This document shows positions 1 to 9,775 of a stretch of DNA of 64,000 nucleotides, in pieces (position 1 is the first letter of the stretch; the number at the start of each line of letters is the position of its first letter). Position numbers and translations under genes: made by a program. A model generated the notes under the pieces. The model saw only the letters and a program-made list of their open reading frames with translations. It made no database searches and had not been told where the DNA came from. The DNA lies in the NCBI RefSeq assembly GCF_001953745.1, contig NZ_LWLN01000002.1, positions 124,001 through 188,000 on the forward strand, read 5' to 3'. Origin of the DNA: Natrinema saccharevitans (GTDB lineage: Archaea > Halobacteriota > Halobacteria > Halobacteriales > Natrialbaceae).

Positions 1-1
1 C

Positions 2-943
2 GCCGGCGACGATTCGGTCACCGTCCAGACGATCCACTCGGTCAAGGGCCTCGAGTATCCGATCGTGATCCTCGGGAACATGAACAGCGGGACGTTCCCG
101 CCCGATGGCGGCACCGAGGGCACGATCGCGTACTCCGAGACGACGGGGCTCCGCCAGCGGAAGTGTTACGCCGACGCCCACGGTGTCCCCCACGTCTACG
201 ACAACTGGCGAACCGACGTCCTCCGCAAGTGCCGACCGACCGACCACGACGAGGAACGGCGGCTCCTCTACGTGGCGATGACGCGGGCGGAAGATCACCT
301 CCTGTTCGCCGGGGGCGACGAACCGAACACCTTCCTCGAGGAGTTGCCGGTCGAGGTCGCCTCGGTCGAGCCGGCCGTTTCGGCGGTCGACGTCGACGAG
401 GAGCGTCACACGCGACTCGAGGCCGACGTTCCCGATCCGGCGGGGCCGGAGGGGTACTCGCCGCACTCGCTGATGGACGACAGCGTCTTCGAGGACGGTC
501 CGAGTGGGAGAGGAACGGAGTTCGGCTCGCGGGTTCACGCGTTCGCCGAAGACTACGCACACGACAAGGACGTGACGCCCGCCAGTGCCGACGAAGAACA
601 CGTGGAAGCGTTCCTCGACGGGCTCTCGGGCGAACTGCGCGTCGAGGAGCGGGCGTACCTCCCGCTCGCGGTCGACGGCGAACGGGTCACGCTCTCCGGC
701 GTTATCGACCTGGTTCACGTAACCGACGACGCCGTCGAGATCGTCGACTTCAAAACGGATCGCAGTCGGCACGCCGAATCCGAGTATCGAATCCAGCTCA
801 GCGTCTACTACCACGTTCTCCGAGAGTGGTTCAGTGATCGTCCCGTCGCTGCGTCGCTCTTCTATACGGACGCGGACGCTCGAGTCCCGATCGACCCGCT
901 GTCGAAAGCGAAACTCGTTGCGATAGCTGAGAGACGATCGTAA
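2..943 (+). CDS. UvrD/RecB-family DNA helicase-nuclease, C-terminal part
   Basis: The reading frame is open from the window edge, so the start lies upstream; 313 residues are visible. It begins with UvrD-type motif V (TIHSVKGLEYP, about residues 9-20), followed by motif VI (LLYVAMTRAEDHL, about 88-100). The C-terminal third has a RecB-like PD-(D/E)XK nuclease signature: GVIDL, then VEIVDFKTD about 15 residues later (about 233-253), followed by QLSVYYHVL as in RecB/AddB nucleases. The family unwinds DNA and degrades it in recombination and repair. The fusion of a superfamily 1 helicase to a C-terminal nuclease is seen directly. The biological role (repair or defence) is inferred and cannot be settled without the N-terminal part. 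Confidence 0.9.
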   Translation, partial: AGDDSVTVQTIHSVKGLEYPIVILGNMNSGTFPPDGGTEGTIAYSETTGLRQRKCYADAHGVPHVYDNWRTDVLRKCRPTDHDEERRLLYVAMTRAEDHLLFAGGDEPNTFLEELPVEVASVEPAVSAVDVDEERHTRLEADVPDPAGPEGYSPHSLMDDSVFEDGPSGRGTEFGSRVHAFAEDYAHDKDVTPASADEEHVEAFLDGLSGELRVEERAYLPLAVDGERVTLSGVIDLVHVTDDAVEIVDFKTDRSRHAESEYRIQLSVYYHVLREWFSDRPVAASLFYTDADARVPIDPLSKAKLVAIAERRS

Positions 944-1028
944 CAGACAACGGGCGATCCACCCCCTTCCAAGCGGGGTGAAGCCGGTCGGTTACGTCAC
1001 GAGCGAGGATGCTTCGGTCGACGGCGAA

Positions 1029-1691
1029 CTACTCCTGTGGTACCGTCTGGCTGTGATCGCTGTGGAGGTTTTCCGGGACGTCCGCGACAGGGACTTCGAT
1101 CTCGTTGGTTCGCATAAACGGCGGCGTCCACGGATCGTTGTACTGGAGTAACGCCGACTCGCCGTCCATCTCGAGATCGCGTCGCGTGAGGTCCTCGCGG
1201 AGCCGCTCCCGTTCCCGACGGACGCGCTCGTCCGTCGCGTACCACGAGAACCGGCGAACTGCGACCGTCCGCGGCGGTTCGACGACGAGTCGAACGTCGG
1301 CATCGGTCGGCGTCGGCGCGGTTTCGAACGTGTACGTCTGCGGAAGGTAGAACGCCATCGTCACGTCGCCACCGTCGGACCCCGTTCGCACGGGCGCGGT
1401 CATCGGGATCGAGGTCCCGCGGACCGTCACCGGCGCGGTCATCGCCACCTCCTCGCTGCGCGCGTTCGCGCCCGAGATGTAGCGAAAGAGGCGTCCGAAC
1501 GCCGTCCGCGCGTCCCTCGCCGTCGTTTCGGCGAGAACCGTCCTGGGATAGCGACGGATCTCAACGCCGTCGAAGCGGCCCAGCGTCTCCGACGGGACGC
1601 GTTCGGTCGTTCGATCGACGTACACGCCCCACCCGATCCACAAGACGAGCAGGCCGCCGATACCGAGTAGTGCCTTTCGTGCCGATTGCAT
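1029..1691 (-). CDS. SOUL-family heme-binding-like protein, membrane anchored
   Basis: This 220-residue protein starts with a hydrophobic segment (about residues 8-25, LLGIGGLLVLWIGWGVY) that should anchor it in the membrane or act as a signal. The rest matches the SOUL/HBP fold family: VEIRRYPRTVLAETT near residue 45, FGRLFRYISG, and the duplicated MTAPV motif (about 83-101). Eukaryotic SOUL proteins bind heme or act in stress; haloarchaeal members are uncharacterised, so heme binding is only a family inference. It lies convergent to the helicase gene and divergent from the ABC ATPase, with about 165 nt to that start. No operon partner is visible. Confidence 0.85.
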   Translation of the reverse strand: MQSARKALLGIGGLLVLWIGWGVYVDRTTERVPSETLGRFDGVEIRRYPRTVLAETTARDARTAFGRLFRYISGANARSEEVAMTAPVTVRGTSIPMTAPVRTGSDGGDVTMAFYLPQTYTFETAPTPTDADVRLVVEPPRTVAVRRFSWYATDERVRRERERLREDLTRRDLEMDGESALLQYNDPWTPPFMRTNEIEVPVADVPENLHSDHSQTVPQE

Positions 1692-1822
1692 AGGGCCCGT
1701 ACACCGTCCCGGTCAATAGTCCCACGGGGTCGCTTCGAGGGATTTCACATCGGTCGTCGATCGCGCAGACTGCCTCGAAGTGACGCCGTGTACCCGACGC
1801 GGGGCGACGACGGTTCGCCTGC

Positions 1823-1832
1823 TACGTATAAG
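1823..1832 (+). promoter_or_regulatory. TATA box of ABC ATPase gene
   Basis: The sequence TACGTATAAG is centred about 29 nt upstream of a GTG codon at 1857. This spacing fits an archaeal TATA box with transcription starting at or just before the start codon (leaderless mRNA), and it decides the start chosen for the downstream gene. Confidence 0.6.
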
Positions 1833-1856
1833 TCACGAGACGTCGTCGCTCATTGC

Positions 1857-2798
1857 GTGGGCAGCGACAGTCCGGACCCGATCGAACTCGATTCCCTGAC
1901 GAAATACTACGGCGACGTTCGGGGCGTCGAATCCCTCTCGTTCACCGTCGAGCGCGGGGAGAGCTTCGGCTTTCTCGGTCCGAACGGCGCGGGTAAGTCG
2001 ACGGCGATCCGCGTCCTCCTCGGCCTGTTGAAGCCCACTGAGGGCACGGCGTCGTTGATGGGGCGCGACGTTACGGACCGAAACGAACTGCGCGATGCGA
2101 AACGACACCTCGGCTACCTCCCGAGCGACGTCGCCTTTTACGATCGCGTGACGGGTGCGGACGTCCTCGACCACTTCGGTCGGCTGCGTGGCGACGTACG
2201 ACGCGAGGAACTCCTCGAGCGCTTTCCCGTTCCCCTCGATCGGAACGTGAAGGCCTACTCGAGCGGCAACAGGCAAAAGCTCGCCATCGTCGCGGCGTTC
2301 ATGCACGAACCCGACCTGGCGATCATGGACGAGCCGACGGCCGGACTGGATCCGCTCGTTCAGAACGAGTTCTACGAACTGCTCGCGGAGCGGCGGGACG
2401 CGGGCCGGACGAGCTTCTTCTCCTCGCACATTCTGAGCGAGGTCCGTCGCGTCTGCGATCGCGTCGGCATCATCAGGAACGGTCGCTTGATCGAACTCGA
2501 CACGGTCGAGAACATCCTCGCGGAAGGCGGGACGATCGCGACCGTTCGATTGGCCGAGGAGCCGCCGGCGGCGGCGCTCGAGTTCGAGGGAGTCGCACGC
2601 GTCGACCGACGGGACGGCGAGTACAGGCTCGTTCTCGCACGAGAGTTCGACGCCTTGATCGATCGGTTGCACGAGTACACCGTCCTCGAGATGGAGGTCC
2701 GTGAGGCGTCCATCGAGGACGTGTTCATGCACTTTTACGGAGGCGGTGACGAAGGGGGAGCCGATTTCGAAGCGACCGAGGGCGATACCGAACCGTGA
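1857..2798 (+). CDS. ABC-2 type exporter ATP-binding protein
   Basis: The protein has 313 residues from the GTG at 1857; the frame is open further upstream but that part looks non-coding and the TATA box supports this start. Walker A (GPNGAGKST, about 41-49), Q-loop region, a divergent signature (YSSGNRQKL rather than LSGGQ, about 135), Walker B with AIMDEPTAGLDP, and an SSHILSE H-loop are all present. The last about 90 residues form the usual DrrA/NatA-type C-terminal extension. It should power export by the permease encoded at 4163. In this window the two genes are separated by an opposite-strand surface protein gene, so they are not one simple transcript. The substrate is unknown. Confidence 0.9.
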   Translation: MGSDSPDPIELDSLTKYYGDVRGVESLSFTVERGESFGFLGPNGAGKSTAIRVLLGLLKPTEGTASLMGRDVTDRNELRDAKRHLGYLPSDVAFYDRVTGADVLDHFGRLRGDVRREELLERFPVPLDRNVKAYSSGNRQKLAIVAAFMHEPDLAIMDEPTAGLDPLVQNEFYELLAERRDAGRTSFFSSHILSEVRRVCDRVGIIRNGRLIELDTVENILAEGGTIATVRLAEEPPAAALEFEGVARVDRRDGEYRLVLAREFDALIDRLHEYTVLEMEVREASIEDVFMHFYGGGDEGGADFEATEGDTEP

Positions 2799-2825
2799 TT
2801 CGACCACGCGCGATGGACCCACCTC

Positions 2826-3998
2826 TCAGCGCCTGCGGACCCACCAGATCGCCGCGAGTACGAACACGAGCGCGACGGCAGCGAACGGCCCAGCGGCGTC
2901 GACGTCGGTGTCCTCGTCGTCGACGATCGTGACGGGGACCGGAACCGGTTCCGCACTCGTGCGGCCGTCGGTGTCAGTGTCGTGCGAAAGCGTGATCGTG
3001 ACGCTGGTGGTCGTCTCGACCGCGTCCGGCGACGATTCGAGAGCGAACCGCGCCGTTTTCGAGTCGCCCGGCTCGAGCGTTCCGACGTACGCCGTCGGCG
3101 AGTCGCTCGACAGCGGTGGCTGGGCCTCGACCGTGGCGACGACGCCGGTTACTGTCGCCTCGCCCTCGTTCGCGATTCGAACCTCGTAGGTCCCCGTGCT
3201 ATCGACGGGGATTCCGTCGTCGACGGGAGTCACATCGAACGACCGGGACTCGGTGACCGCGATCCCGAGTAGCGTCGGACCGCCGGTTCGAACGGTTTTG
3301 TCCTCCTCGTCGTCGTTCAGTTCGTCGGCGTCGTCGCGGTCGGCCCCGTCGGCAGCGGACTCGGCGTCGACGCGGTACTGAACGCTGGCAAACAGCGGAT
3401 ACGTCCCCGGATCGACCCGTGCGGCCGCGACCTCGACGTCGACGGTCTCGGTGTCACCGGACCCGAGTTCGGCGATAGCGATCGACCGGGTCGTCTGCGG
3501 CGCGGTTGACGGGCCGAACGTCACGGCACCGTCCGCTGTCCGCACCGTCACGACGACATCAGTCGCCTGTCGGTCGCCGTCGTTGGTTACCTCGAGCGCG
3601 ATCGGCGTCGCATCGCCGGCTCGAACTGACTGGTTCTCTGCGACGGCAACGGTGACGTTTCCGTCAGGACCCTGTACGAGCTGCGGGTCCGTCGCTGGCG
3701 GCGCGGCTGCCGGCGGTGCGGACGTGTCGTTCTCGGCGAACGATTGCGCCGCGGTCCCGTTTTCGGCCGCCGTGTCGGTCGGCCGTTCGCTCTCGTTTTC
3801 CATCGGTCCGGCGACCGGGCCGGTCGTGTTCGTGTCGTCCTGTGGAAACACGTCCCGTTTCGGTGTGGCCGCTTCGGAGGTGAACGTCGCCGTAGCTGCG
3901 ACGAGTCCGGTCGCCAGCAGTCCGGCGAGCAAGAGAGAACACGCCGCGATGGCCGTTTGTCGCCGCTGTCGACTCGGTGACCCCTCCCGGCCCTCCAT
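2826..3998 (-). CDS. Secreted CARDB-like surface protein with C-terminal anchor
   Basis: The product has 390 residues. Its N-terminal hydrophobic segment (about 16-40) is signal-like, then a low-complexity Asp/Asn/Thr/Pro-rich linker rich in N-glycosylation sequons (NTTGP, NESER, NGTAA, NDTSA). Two beta-sandwich repeats follow (about 110-210 and 250-345), with TPIALEVTNDGDRQATDVVVT and TGTYEVRIANEGEATVTGVV, typical of CARDB/COG1361 S-layer-like domains. It ends with a transmembrane helix and RRR, placing the bulk outside the cell. It lies between the ATPase and permease genes of an ABC exporter and converges on the ATPase gene with 27 nt between stops. An accessory role for the exporter is inferred from position only. 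Confidence 0.75.
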   Translation of the reverse strand: MEGREGSPSRQRRQTAIAACSLLLAGLLATGLVAATATFTSEAATPKRDVFPQDDTNTTGPVAGPMENESERPTDTAAENGTAAQSFAENDTSAPPAAAPPATDPQLVQGPDGNVTVAVAENQSVRAGDATPIALEVTNDGDRQATDVVVTVRTADGAVTFGPSTAPQTTRSIAIAELGSGDTETVDVEVAAARVDPGTYPLFASVQYRVDAESAADGADRDDADELNDDEEDKTVRTGGPTLLGIAVTESRSFDVTPVDDGIPVDSTGTYEVRIANEGEATVTGVVATVEAQPPLSSDSPTAYVGTLEPGDSKTARFALESSPDAVETTTSVTITLSHDTDTDGRTSAEPVPVPVTIVDDEDTDVDAAGPFAAVALVFVLAAIWWVRRR

Positions 3999-4111
3999 GT
4001 CGCTTCGAGACGGACGAACGGCGATAAATCACGTCGCCCGTTCCACGTCCGAACCGTCGGTTACCGAACTGTTCCCGTGACAACTGGTCGTTACCTCGAA
4101 CGGACGCAGTG

Positions 4112-4121
4112 TAGTTATAAG
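4112..4121 (+). promoter_or_regulatory. TATA box of ABC permease gene
   Basis: TAGTTATAAG lies about 45 nt before the ATG at 4163, giving a short untranslated leader of roughly 20 nt if transcription starts 25-27 nt downstream. It shows that the permease can be transcribed independently of the ATPase. Confidence 0.45.
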
Positions 4122-4162
4122 GCGACGTCTCCCGTCGGAAACCGGCGACGGTTCGATATCCG

Positions 4163-4963
4163 ATGCTCGAGATCACTTCGTTCGAAGCCGGTCGTCGACT
4201 TCGGGGCACCCTGTTGCTCGCCGGTGCGATGGTTGCGCTGATCGCCCTCACCGTCGCACTCTTTCCGTCGATTCGGGACAGCGGTGCCGATCTCGACGCG
4301 TATCTCGAGTCGCTGCCGCCCGAAGCGACGCGCGCGTTCGTCGGGAACGTGACGACGCTGACCACGATCGAAGGCTACCTCGTTTCCCAGCTCTACCAGT
4401 TCGGGTGGGTGTTGCTGCTCGCGGTCTACTACGCGTACGCCGCGGCCTCGACGGTCGCGGGGGAGGTCGAACGCGGAACGGTAGGACTGACGCTGTCGGT
4501 ACCGGTGACGCGGACGCGGGTGGTAGTCGGCAAGTTCCTGTCGCTCGTCCCGGGCGTCGTCCTCGTGAACGCGACCACGTTCATCGCGGTCGTTCTCGGC
4601 GTCGAATTCGTCGGCGAATCGATCGACGTCGGCCGCCTGTTTGCCGTCCACGCGTATTCGATCGTCTATCTGCTCGCCTGCGCCGGCGTCGGGCTCGTAG
4701 CCTCCGTCGCGTTCGATTCCGTGCGACGCGCACAGACCGTCGGTGCCGGGTCGGTCTTCGGTCTGTTCTTGCTCGATACGTTCACGTTCGATACCGACTA
4801 CGAGTGGCTGGGGGACGTCGCGTTCTCCAGGCACTTCGATCCCGGTGCGATTCTCGTCGACGGCGACCTCTCGTGGTCCGATCTCTCCGTCCTCCTGGTC
4901 GCCGTCGTCGTCCTCGTCGTCGTCAGCGGCGAGTACTTCGAACGGCGCGACCTCACCGGGTGA
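4163..4963 (+). CDS. ABC-2 type exporter permease
   Basis: This 266-residue protein has about six hydrophobic helices: near residues 14-34, 85-105 (WVLLLAVYYAYAAASTV), 130-150, 165-190, 197-215 and 240-257. The segment EVERGTVGLTLSVPVTRTRVVVGK is the typical ABC-2 permease loop between helices 2 and 3. It should form the membrane part of the exporter energised by the ATPase at 1857. The gene has its own TATA box and is followed by a small membrane protein gene. The substrate cannot be told from sequence. Confidence 0.85.
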   Translation: MLEITSFEAGRRLRGTLLLAGAMVALIALTVALFPSIRDSGADLDAYLESLPPEATRAFVGNVTTLTTIEGYLVSQLYQFGWVLLLAVYYAYAAASTVAGEVERGTVGLTLSVPVTRTRVVVGKFLSLVPGVVLVNATTFIAVVLGVEFVGESIDVGRLFAVHAYSIVYLLACAGVGLVASVAFDSVRRAQTVGAGSVFGLFLLDTFTFDTDYEWLGDVAFSRHFDPGAILVDGDLSWSDLSVLLVAVVVLVVVSGEYFERRDLTG

Positions 4964-5117
4964 CTCGCGGCGTCCGAGAAAGGTATTGTGATCCGACTCG
5001 AGAAGGTCAGGCGTGGCGACCTCCTCGACCGAGGCGACGCGTGGAAGATTCACGGAGACCGCACTATCGCTCGTGGGAGAAAAGCGCTATTTGTGATAGT
5101 GCGTGGCAGAGCGGTGT

Positions 5118-5306
5118 ATGGAACCGCAGGCAGAGCGCTGGTGTCACGTGTTGGTCGGCGTGTCATTGCTTCTCCTGACAGTCGGTATCGGATACGATTT
5201 CGTTTTCGGAACGAAGTTAGCGGACTTCCTGGTGATAATCGCCGGACTCTTCGTCGGGTGGGTGGCGTTTCTCTACTGCTTGGGGAACGCTTCGTTCTGG
5301 GAATAG
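5118..5306 (+). CDS. Small two-helix membrane protein
   Basis: The gene encodes 62 residues from the ATG at 5118 (MEPQAERW). A second in-frame ATG lies 15 nt upstream, but the chosen one follows an AT-rich TATA-like stretch (GCTATTTGTGATAG) at about the right distance. Two hydrophobic helices (about 11-28 and 36-56) are separated by a short loop, with a charged N-terminus. No family is recognised. It lies 155 nt after the ABC permease on the same strand and may be co-expressed with it. Confidence 0.6.
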   Translation: MEPQAERWCHVLVGVSLLLLTVGIGYDFVFGTKLADFLVIIAGLFVGWVAFLYCLGNASFWE

Positions 5307-5644
5307 TCCGCCCAACCATCAGGGAACACCCCCAAATAACGATTTTGGGCGTAGAACCCGTCTACCTGTCGGTGTGTACCGGTTCACAAGAGGTAGCGAA
5401 TACATCACTTGAACGCCCGGGTTCGATGGGTGCCGTCAAACACAGCCTGCTGATGGGTGAGTTAGGGGCTCCGGCATTTCGAGTCAACAATCCGATACAA
5501 TTCGTTCCTGTGGCTCAGAATTACCCCAGTATTCAGAAACACATCAGATATAGCACATAGTCTATATTCACGACATTACTCTGAATGAGATTATTTCCTA
5601 GCAAGGATTTATCCCGCACCAAGCTAACAATCTCATATGAACGA
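5307..5644. other. Intergenic region left of transposase remnant
   Basis: No convincing gene was found. The GC content falls towards the right, and GGATTTATCC near 5605 looks like the TATA box of the transposase remnant starting at 5645. The left end of that insertion sequence should lie here, but no clear terminal inverted repeat was identified by eye. Confidence 0.4.
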
Positions 5645-7686
5645 ATGTCCAAAACCTCACAATTCGAGTTTCAGGACGCTATTCGCCCGGATAACGAGCG
5701 AGTAGACGAAGAGTACACAGCGCCAATAGAGTACGAGAACCATCCGAACGAAGAATCCTATGGGCCCATCCAGTTACGCGGGATCGAAGTTGAGTACTCA
5801 ACTGCAGTCGAGTCTGTCGAAACGTTACACAGCAAGAAGCACTTAGCTGACCAACTCCATCAGCGGAACCGATCCAAGTGGGCTGACCTCGATCATCCTA
5901 ACGATGGGTCAACGCTTTACAGCGTAGCCGTGCTTGAGGTCGCGGAGACGGCTCTTGCTGAAGAAAACCTCGAACTTCTCCCGTGATCAATACTCAACCG
6001 ACAGTTCAAGGTCGCATTTCTTGAAAAATGTCAGTTTGTGTCGAATCAAAGTCAGTACTACAGGCATTTGCAAAATAGTCCTGCGGTCTGTGAAGCGCTT
6101 GGGTATGATACACCACAGGCCCTTCCGAGTTACAGCACCGTCAGCAATCTTCACTCGGAGATTCCGCCGGAAGTCTTCGACGAGGAGCAGGAGTTCGAAG
6201 CAGCGTTCGAGAACGCGGCTGTGCGCGCGGCGTACGCAGCGTATCGAAACGGTCTCGTTCCTCCGGAATCAGTTCGAGAAGCGTACGGGCTGAACGCGTT
6301 AATCCCGACATTCTCGGAGAAGACGCTTACGCGGGCTGATGAGCGTGAAGCACTCCGTAACTGGGTTCGATTATTGAAGCGAGAGACACTTGATCCGCTA
6401 ACGTTCGGACGGGACGACCCACAGTTCACCGTGTTTGATTTCATCAGCTTGCTTGCGGCCTCGGCACGTGACGGCGCTGGTCTGGAAACTGCAGCCGACG
6501 TCGCCTTGTGGGATTACGATTACGAACAAGTCCCGAAGGGAACTGCCCTCCCGAAATACATCGCAAACGAGTTGCCCAATCCGACGTGGTTCGATTCGTA
6601 CACCGATACTGCTGTGCCGACTGTCGATGAACAGTTCGCCGCGGTCCATCAGCAGACGCTGAGCTTGGCAAACGACATGGGGTTCTTTACCGATCCGGTT
6701 CCGATTGCATCAGATATTCTTGAAATCGAGTGGATTGGTGGTGAGGCACCGACCATTAGCCGGTACGGGAAACGGATGAACGATGTTACGGAAGAGTGGA
6801 CGTTCTCGATCGTCAGTATCATCAACAACGAGAATCGGTTCACCCTGGGAGTCAGGTTCCTCGAAGAGAAGTCCGAGTACCAAAGTAGTGTGAGAGACAT
6901 TCTGTCAGGACCAACTCAACTCTTGGACGTCGAGATGATGCTAGCAGATGCAGGGATGGTTCCCGGGGAACTCCTTGGCGTTGCCCGGTGCGCCGCTGAT
7001 GGGGACTGGATAATTAGCGCACCTGATAGACCCCCAGTCAAGACGTTGAAAGGACTTACTCCGGAAGGATACGTCGGGTACACTGAGGGGGTGAAGGCAG
7101 GGGTAGTCCCGAAACCGAATTTGGTGGTGTATCCGAAAGAGGCGACAAACCCGGAAGTAGTTGAGGTTACCGCTACCGAGATCGAAAACCCGGAGATCGA
7201 TGAGGAGACGATCAAGACTTACCAAAACCCCGAGGAAGCGGAGTTGCAGACACGCACCCTGAATGACTGGGAGCGGGATTCTGACGCGGACGATTCCTCA
7301 GGTTCCTCACTCACGAGCGCGTTTCCTCTCCCGTCATTCCGGGGAAAATCTCGAATCCTGCAGCAATGAAGGGCGTTGGGGTAATGGACACGCACGTTGC
7401 GTTTTTGACGGGGCGGGCACTACCAGCTCGGTCAGCAGACGGGGTTCGTGCCGATTACTTCCAGCGATGGGCGATTGAGGAGTCGATCAACCAGATTTCG
7501 AACGACTTTATGCCCGTATTAGGCGGGTCCAACCCGAAGATTCGTCGGTACGGCATCAACATCGCTGTACTCTTCCAGAACTGGCACACCATGATCAATC
7601 GGGCTCGGTCGCCAGAACTCGGGTATCGGCTGGACGGAACCCACACGGAACTACTCAAAGCGATTCAGGATGTGGCCTTCTCTTGA
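5645..7686 (+). pseudogene. Large DDE-type transposase, broken by a stop and a frameshift
   Basis: One gene of about 680 codons can be followed across three segments. It starts at the ATG at 5645. A TGA at 5984-5986 interrupts it, but the same frame continues without a gap (SILNRQFKVAFLEKCQF joins to the protein starting near 6038). Near 7300-7365 the frame shifts to a segment with RWAIEESINQISNDFMP and NIAVLFQNWHTMINRA, the usual C-terminal end of large haloarchaeal DDE transposases, where the Glu of IEESIN is probably the last catalytic acid. The middle contains a helix-rich DNA-binding region. The IS family was not assigned. With two lesions it is very unlikely to be active. Confidence 0.75.
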
Positions 7687-7740
7687 CGTTCTCACCACCC
7701 TGAAGCGGCATGACGAGACGCGTTGCATCTCGTTGCACCC

Positions 7741-7781
7741 GAAAACGCGAAGCGTTTTCCAGGACGAGGATTCTCACATTG
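7741..7781 (+). repeat. Orphan IS200/IS605-type end (hairpin)
   Basis: A perfect 8-bp stem, GAAAACGC-GAA-GCGTTTTC (7741-7759), is followed by GGACGAGGATTCTCAC. The tail resembles that after the right-end hairpin of the intact TnpB element in this window (GGGCGAGGATGTCACAC at 43267-43283). No tnpB gene is attached, so it looks like a solo right end left by an excision or deletion. Confidence 0.55.
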
Positions 7782-8343
7782 GGATATTGTAGTTTATGAC
7801 GTGACTTGTTCTCGAGGCTCGAGTTCGCCAGTTCCAGGTTGTGATAGCTCGAAAGACGGTGGTGTTGAGGGACCGTAACTCGATGTCAGGGGTAATCGCG
7901 TCGCGGACATTCGAGTTGATACCATCCGCACCGACGAGAATATCAGGCTGGATCCGTGTCCCGTCTTCGAATTGGGCGACCGGTGACTTCGTGTCCTCAA
8001 CCGCTGCACAGACCTTGCCTGTCTTGATTGGGGAGTCAAGTTCGTCAAGAAGTATTTGTTGAAGATCACCGCGGTGGATGGCGACGTAGCCGTAGTCGAA
8101 GTGCGTTCGTTCGACATCGTCGAGATCAAATCGCTTCAGAGTGCGGCCACTCGCCGAGAGGATCCGAGTGTCGTCGAGTGAGACTCCAACTGATAAAATT
8201 CGGTCTGCGATACCAAGGCGTTCGAACACCAGTAACGCGTTCGTCTGGAGGAGAATACCGGCACCGACTGGGCGGTATTCGGACGCTGCTTCGTACACTG
8301 TCGGCGAGAACCCTCGTCGTTCAAGCGCGAGCGCGGTCGTCAG
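7774..8343 (-). pseudogene. FAD-dependent monooxygenase, internal fragment
   Basis: About 180 residues of a UbiH/salicylate-hydroxylase-like flavoprotein are preserved. The fragment begins at LTTALALERRGFSPTVYEAA, i.e. just after the expected GxGxxG dinucleotide-binding loop, which is missing. It continues through GAGILLQTNALLVFERLG and reaches DILVGADGINSNVRDAI, the second FAD-binding motif. Soon after FRAITTW the homology stops, so the C-terminal half is lost as well. The upstream break coincides with the right end of the TnpB element at about 8346 and the downstream break with an orphan IS end near 7781. It is thus a gene remnant trapped between mobile elements; no function is expected. 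Confidence 0.75.
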
Positions 8344-8353
8344 GTACCCACCC

Positions 8354-9607
8354 CTAAAGGGGTTGGCTTGTCAGTGGACTCCCGCTCTGGCCACGAGACG
8401 TGGCAGACGTAAACTCGCCATTCGCGTTCAACATCCCTGACTTCAGGGCCACCCGACAGTTGGCCCGTCCAGCACCAGACTTGAGCCAGTACTGGACAAG
8501 ACGCCACCCGATATTCCGAGCGGCGTTGTAATCCGCGTGCAGTTGCTTCCCGCACTTCAGGCACTCGAACTCGTCACCATCACGGTTGTCTTCATGGGTG
8601 AACCCACATTTGCCGTGACTACATCGCTGACTCGTGTATGCTGGTTGTACTGTATCAACTAGAATGCCGTCTTCTTCGGCTTTGTACTCGGTGTACTCCA
8701 GTATCGTGCGGAATGCCCACTGCTGGAATTTCAAGGCGTTCGAGATACGCTTACGGATGTTCTCCAAGTTCTCGAACGCGGTTGCAGGACAGTCGTGGCG
8801 GCGAGATTCCCGCACGATGGCTTTCGAGACACGGTGCAGGTAGTCTTCGCTCCATCGGGCGAACGTGTCCCCGAGACTCTGGATGGTGAGGTGTGCCGAG
8901 CGAGTGCCTGTTTGTTGGAGGCGGCCCCTCCGCCGTTCGTACTCGTCGCGTTTGTGGTTGAGGTAGTCGGCGTTGCCGAGGAATGCACCTGTACTGGTGA
9001 CGGCGAGGTAGCCGTCTACGTTGAGGTCAACGCCGAGAACCGCTCCGTTCTCGACTGTTGACGCATCCGTCGCAGGCTCTTTCTCTACGGCGATGTGAAG
9101 GTAGTACTCGCCGTCACGCTTGTGAAGTGTGGCTTCTTTGCGTTCCCACTCGTTACACTCCCAATACTCCTCGAACGGTGTTCCTTCGCTGTCCTCTGGC
9201 GTGATGTATTCGGCTCGGATGCGGCCATCGACAGTGGCGATCGTGCAGTGGTCGTCGTTGTACGTGATGGTACGCGTGCCGTACACGACGACTGTGCCAC
9301 GGAACGTGGGTTCACTTGCGTTGCCGCCGTCGAAGAGACGGTTCTGGCAGTTTGAGAGCGGGTCAGCAGCGAGACTCCGAGCTGATTGGACGTGGTCCGA
9401 GTGGAGGCCGGTGTTTTCGCGTACGTCGTCGTAGGTGGCAGCGTTGAGGTCTTGCTTGTCGGTGACGATTTCAGTCGGGTCGTTGGCCCATCCGTAGTCC
9501 GCTACGTATTGTGCAGCGTAGCGGAACTACTCGAACGTCTCGTCAAGGACGGTTTGAGCGTCCTTTGGCACGTTGAGCTTGACTTGGATGTTCCGAACGA
9601 CTGCCAC
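8354..9607 (-). pseudogene. tnpB: TnpB RNA-guided nuclease gene with one amber codon
   Basis: Starting from GTG at 9607 the frame covers 417 codons, normal for haloarchaeal TnpB, but codon 27 is TAG (9527-9529) where related proteins have Gln before FRYAAQYVADYGW. The rest is intact: beta-barrel N-terminal part, RuvC-I Asp in GVDLNVDGYLAV, RuvC-II Glu in FENLENIRKRI, a zinc finger (CSHGKC, then CLKCG) and RuvC-III Asp in LHADYNAARNI. TnpB proteins use an omega-RNA from the element's right end to cut DNA and keep the element in the genome. A restart at the ATG at 9286 would lose the N-terminal domain. One nonsense mutation suggests recent decay, or readthrough. Confidence 0.85.
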
Positions 9608-9610
9608 ACC

Positions 9611-9660
<50 letters not shown>

Positions 9661-9775
9661 ACTTGAATATGGAGGCCGTGTTGGGAGTCGCCCTTGCTCT
9701 CGTCGGCGGATTGTGGGCTGGAGTGTACGCGCTTCTTCCCACGGCTAAAGCCGTGGGTTTCCGCGCTGCATCTGT

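Noticed and set aside
42-560. Long reverse-strand frame opposite the helicase gene
   Set aside because: Arg/Pro/Ser-rich composition typical of antisense shadows in high-GC haloarchaeal genes; the plus-strand frame has clear helicase and nuclease motifs.
1833-2822. 329-codon reverse frame over the ABC ATPase
   Set aside because: No domain resemblance, and it lies exactly antisense to a well-supported ATPase.
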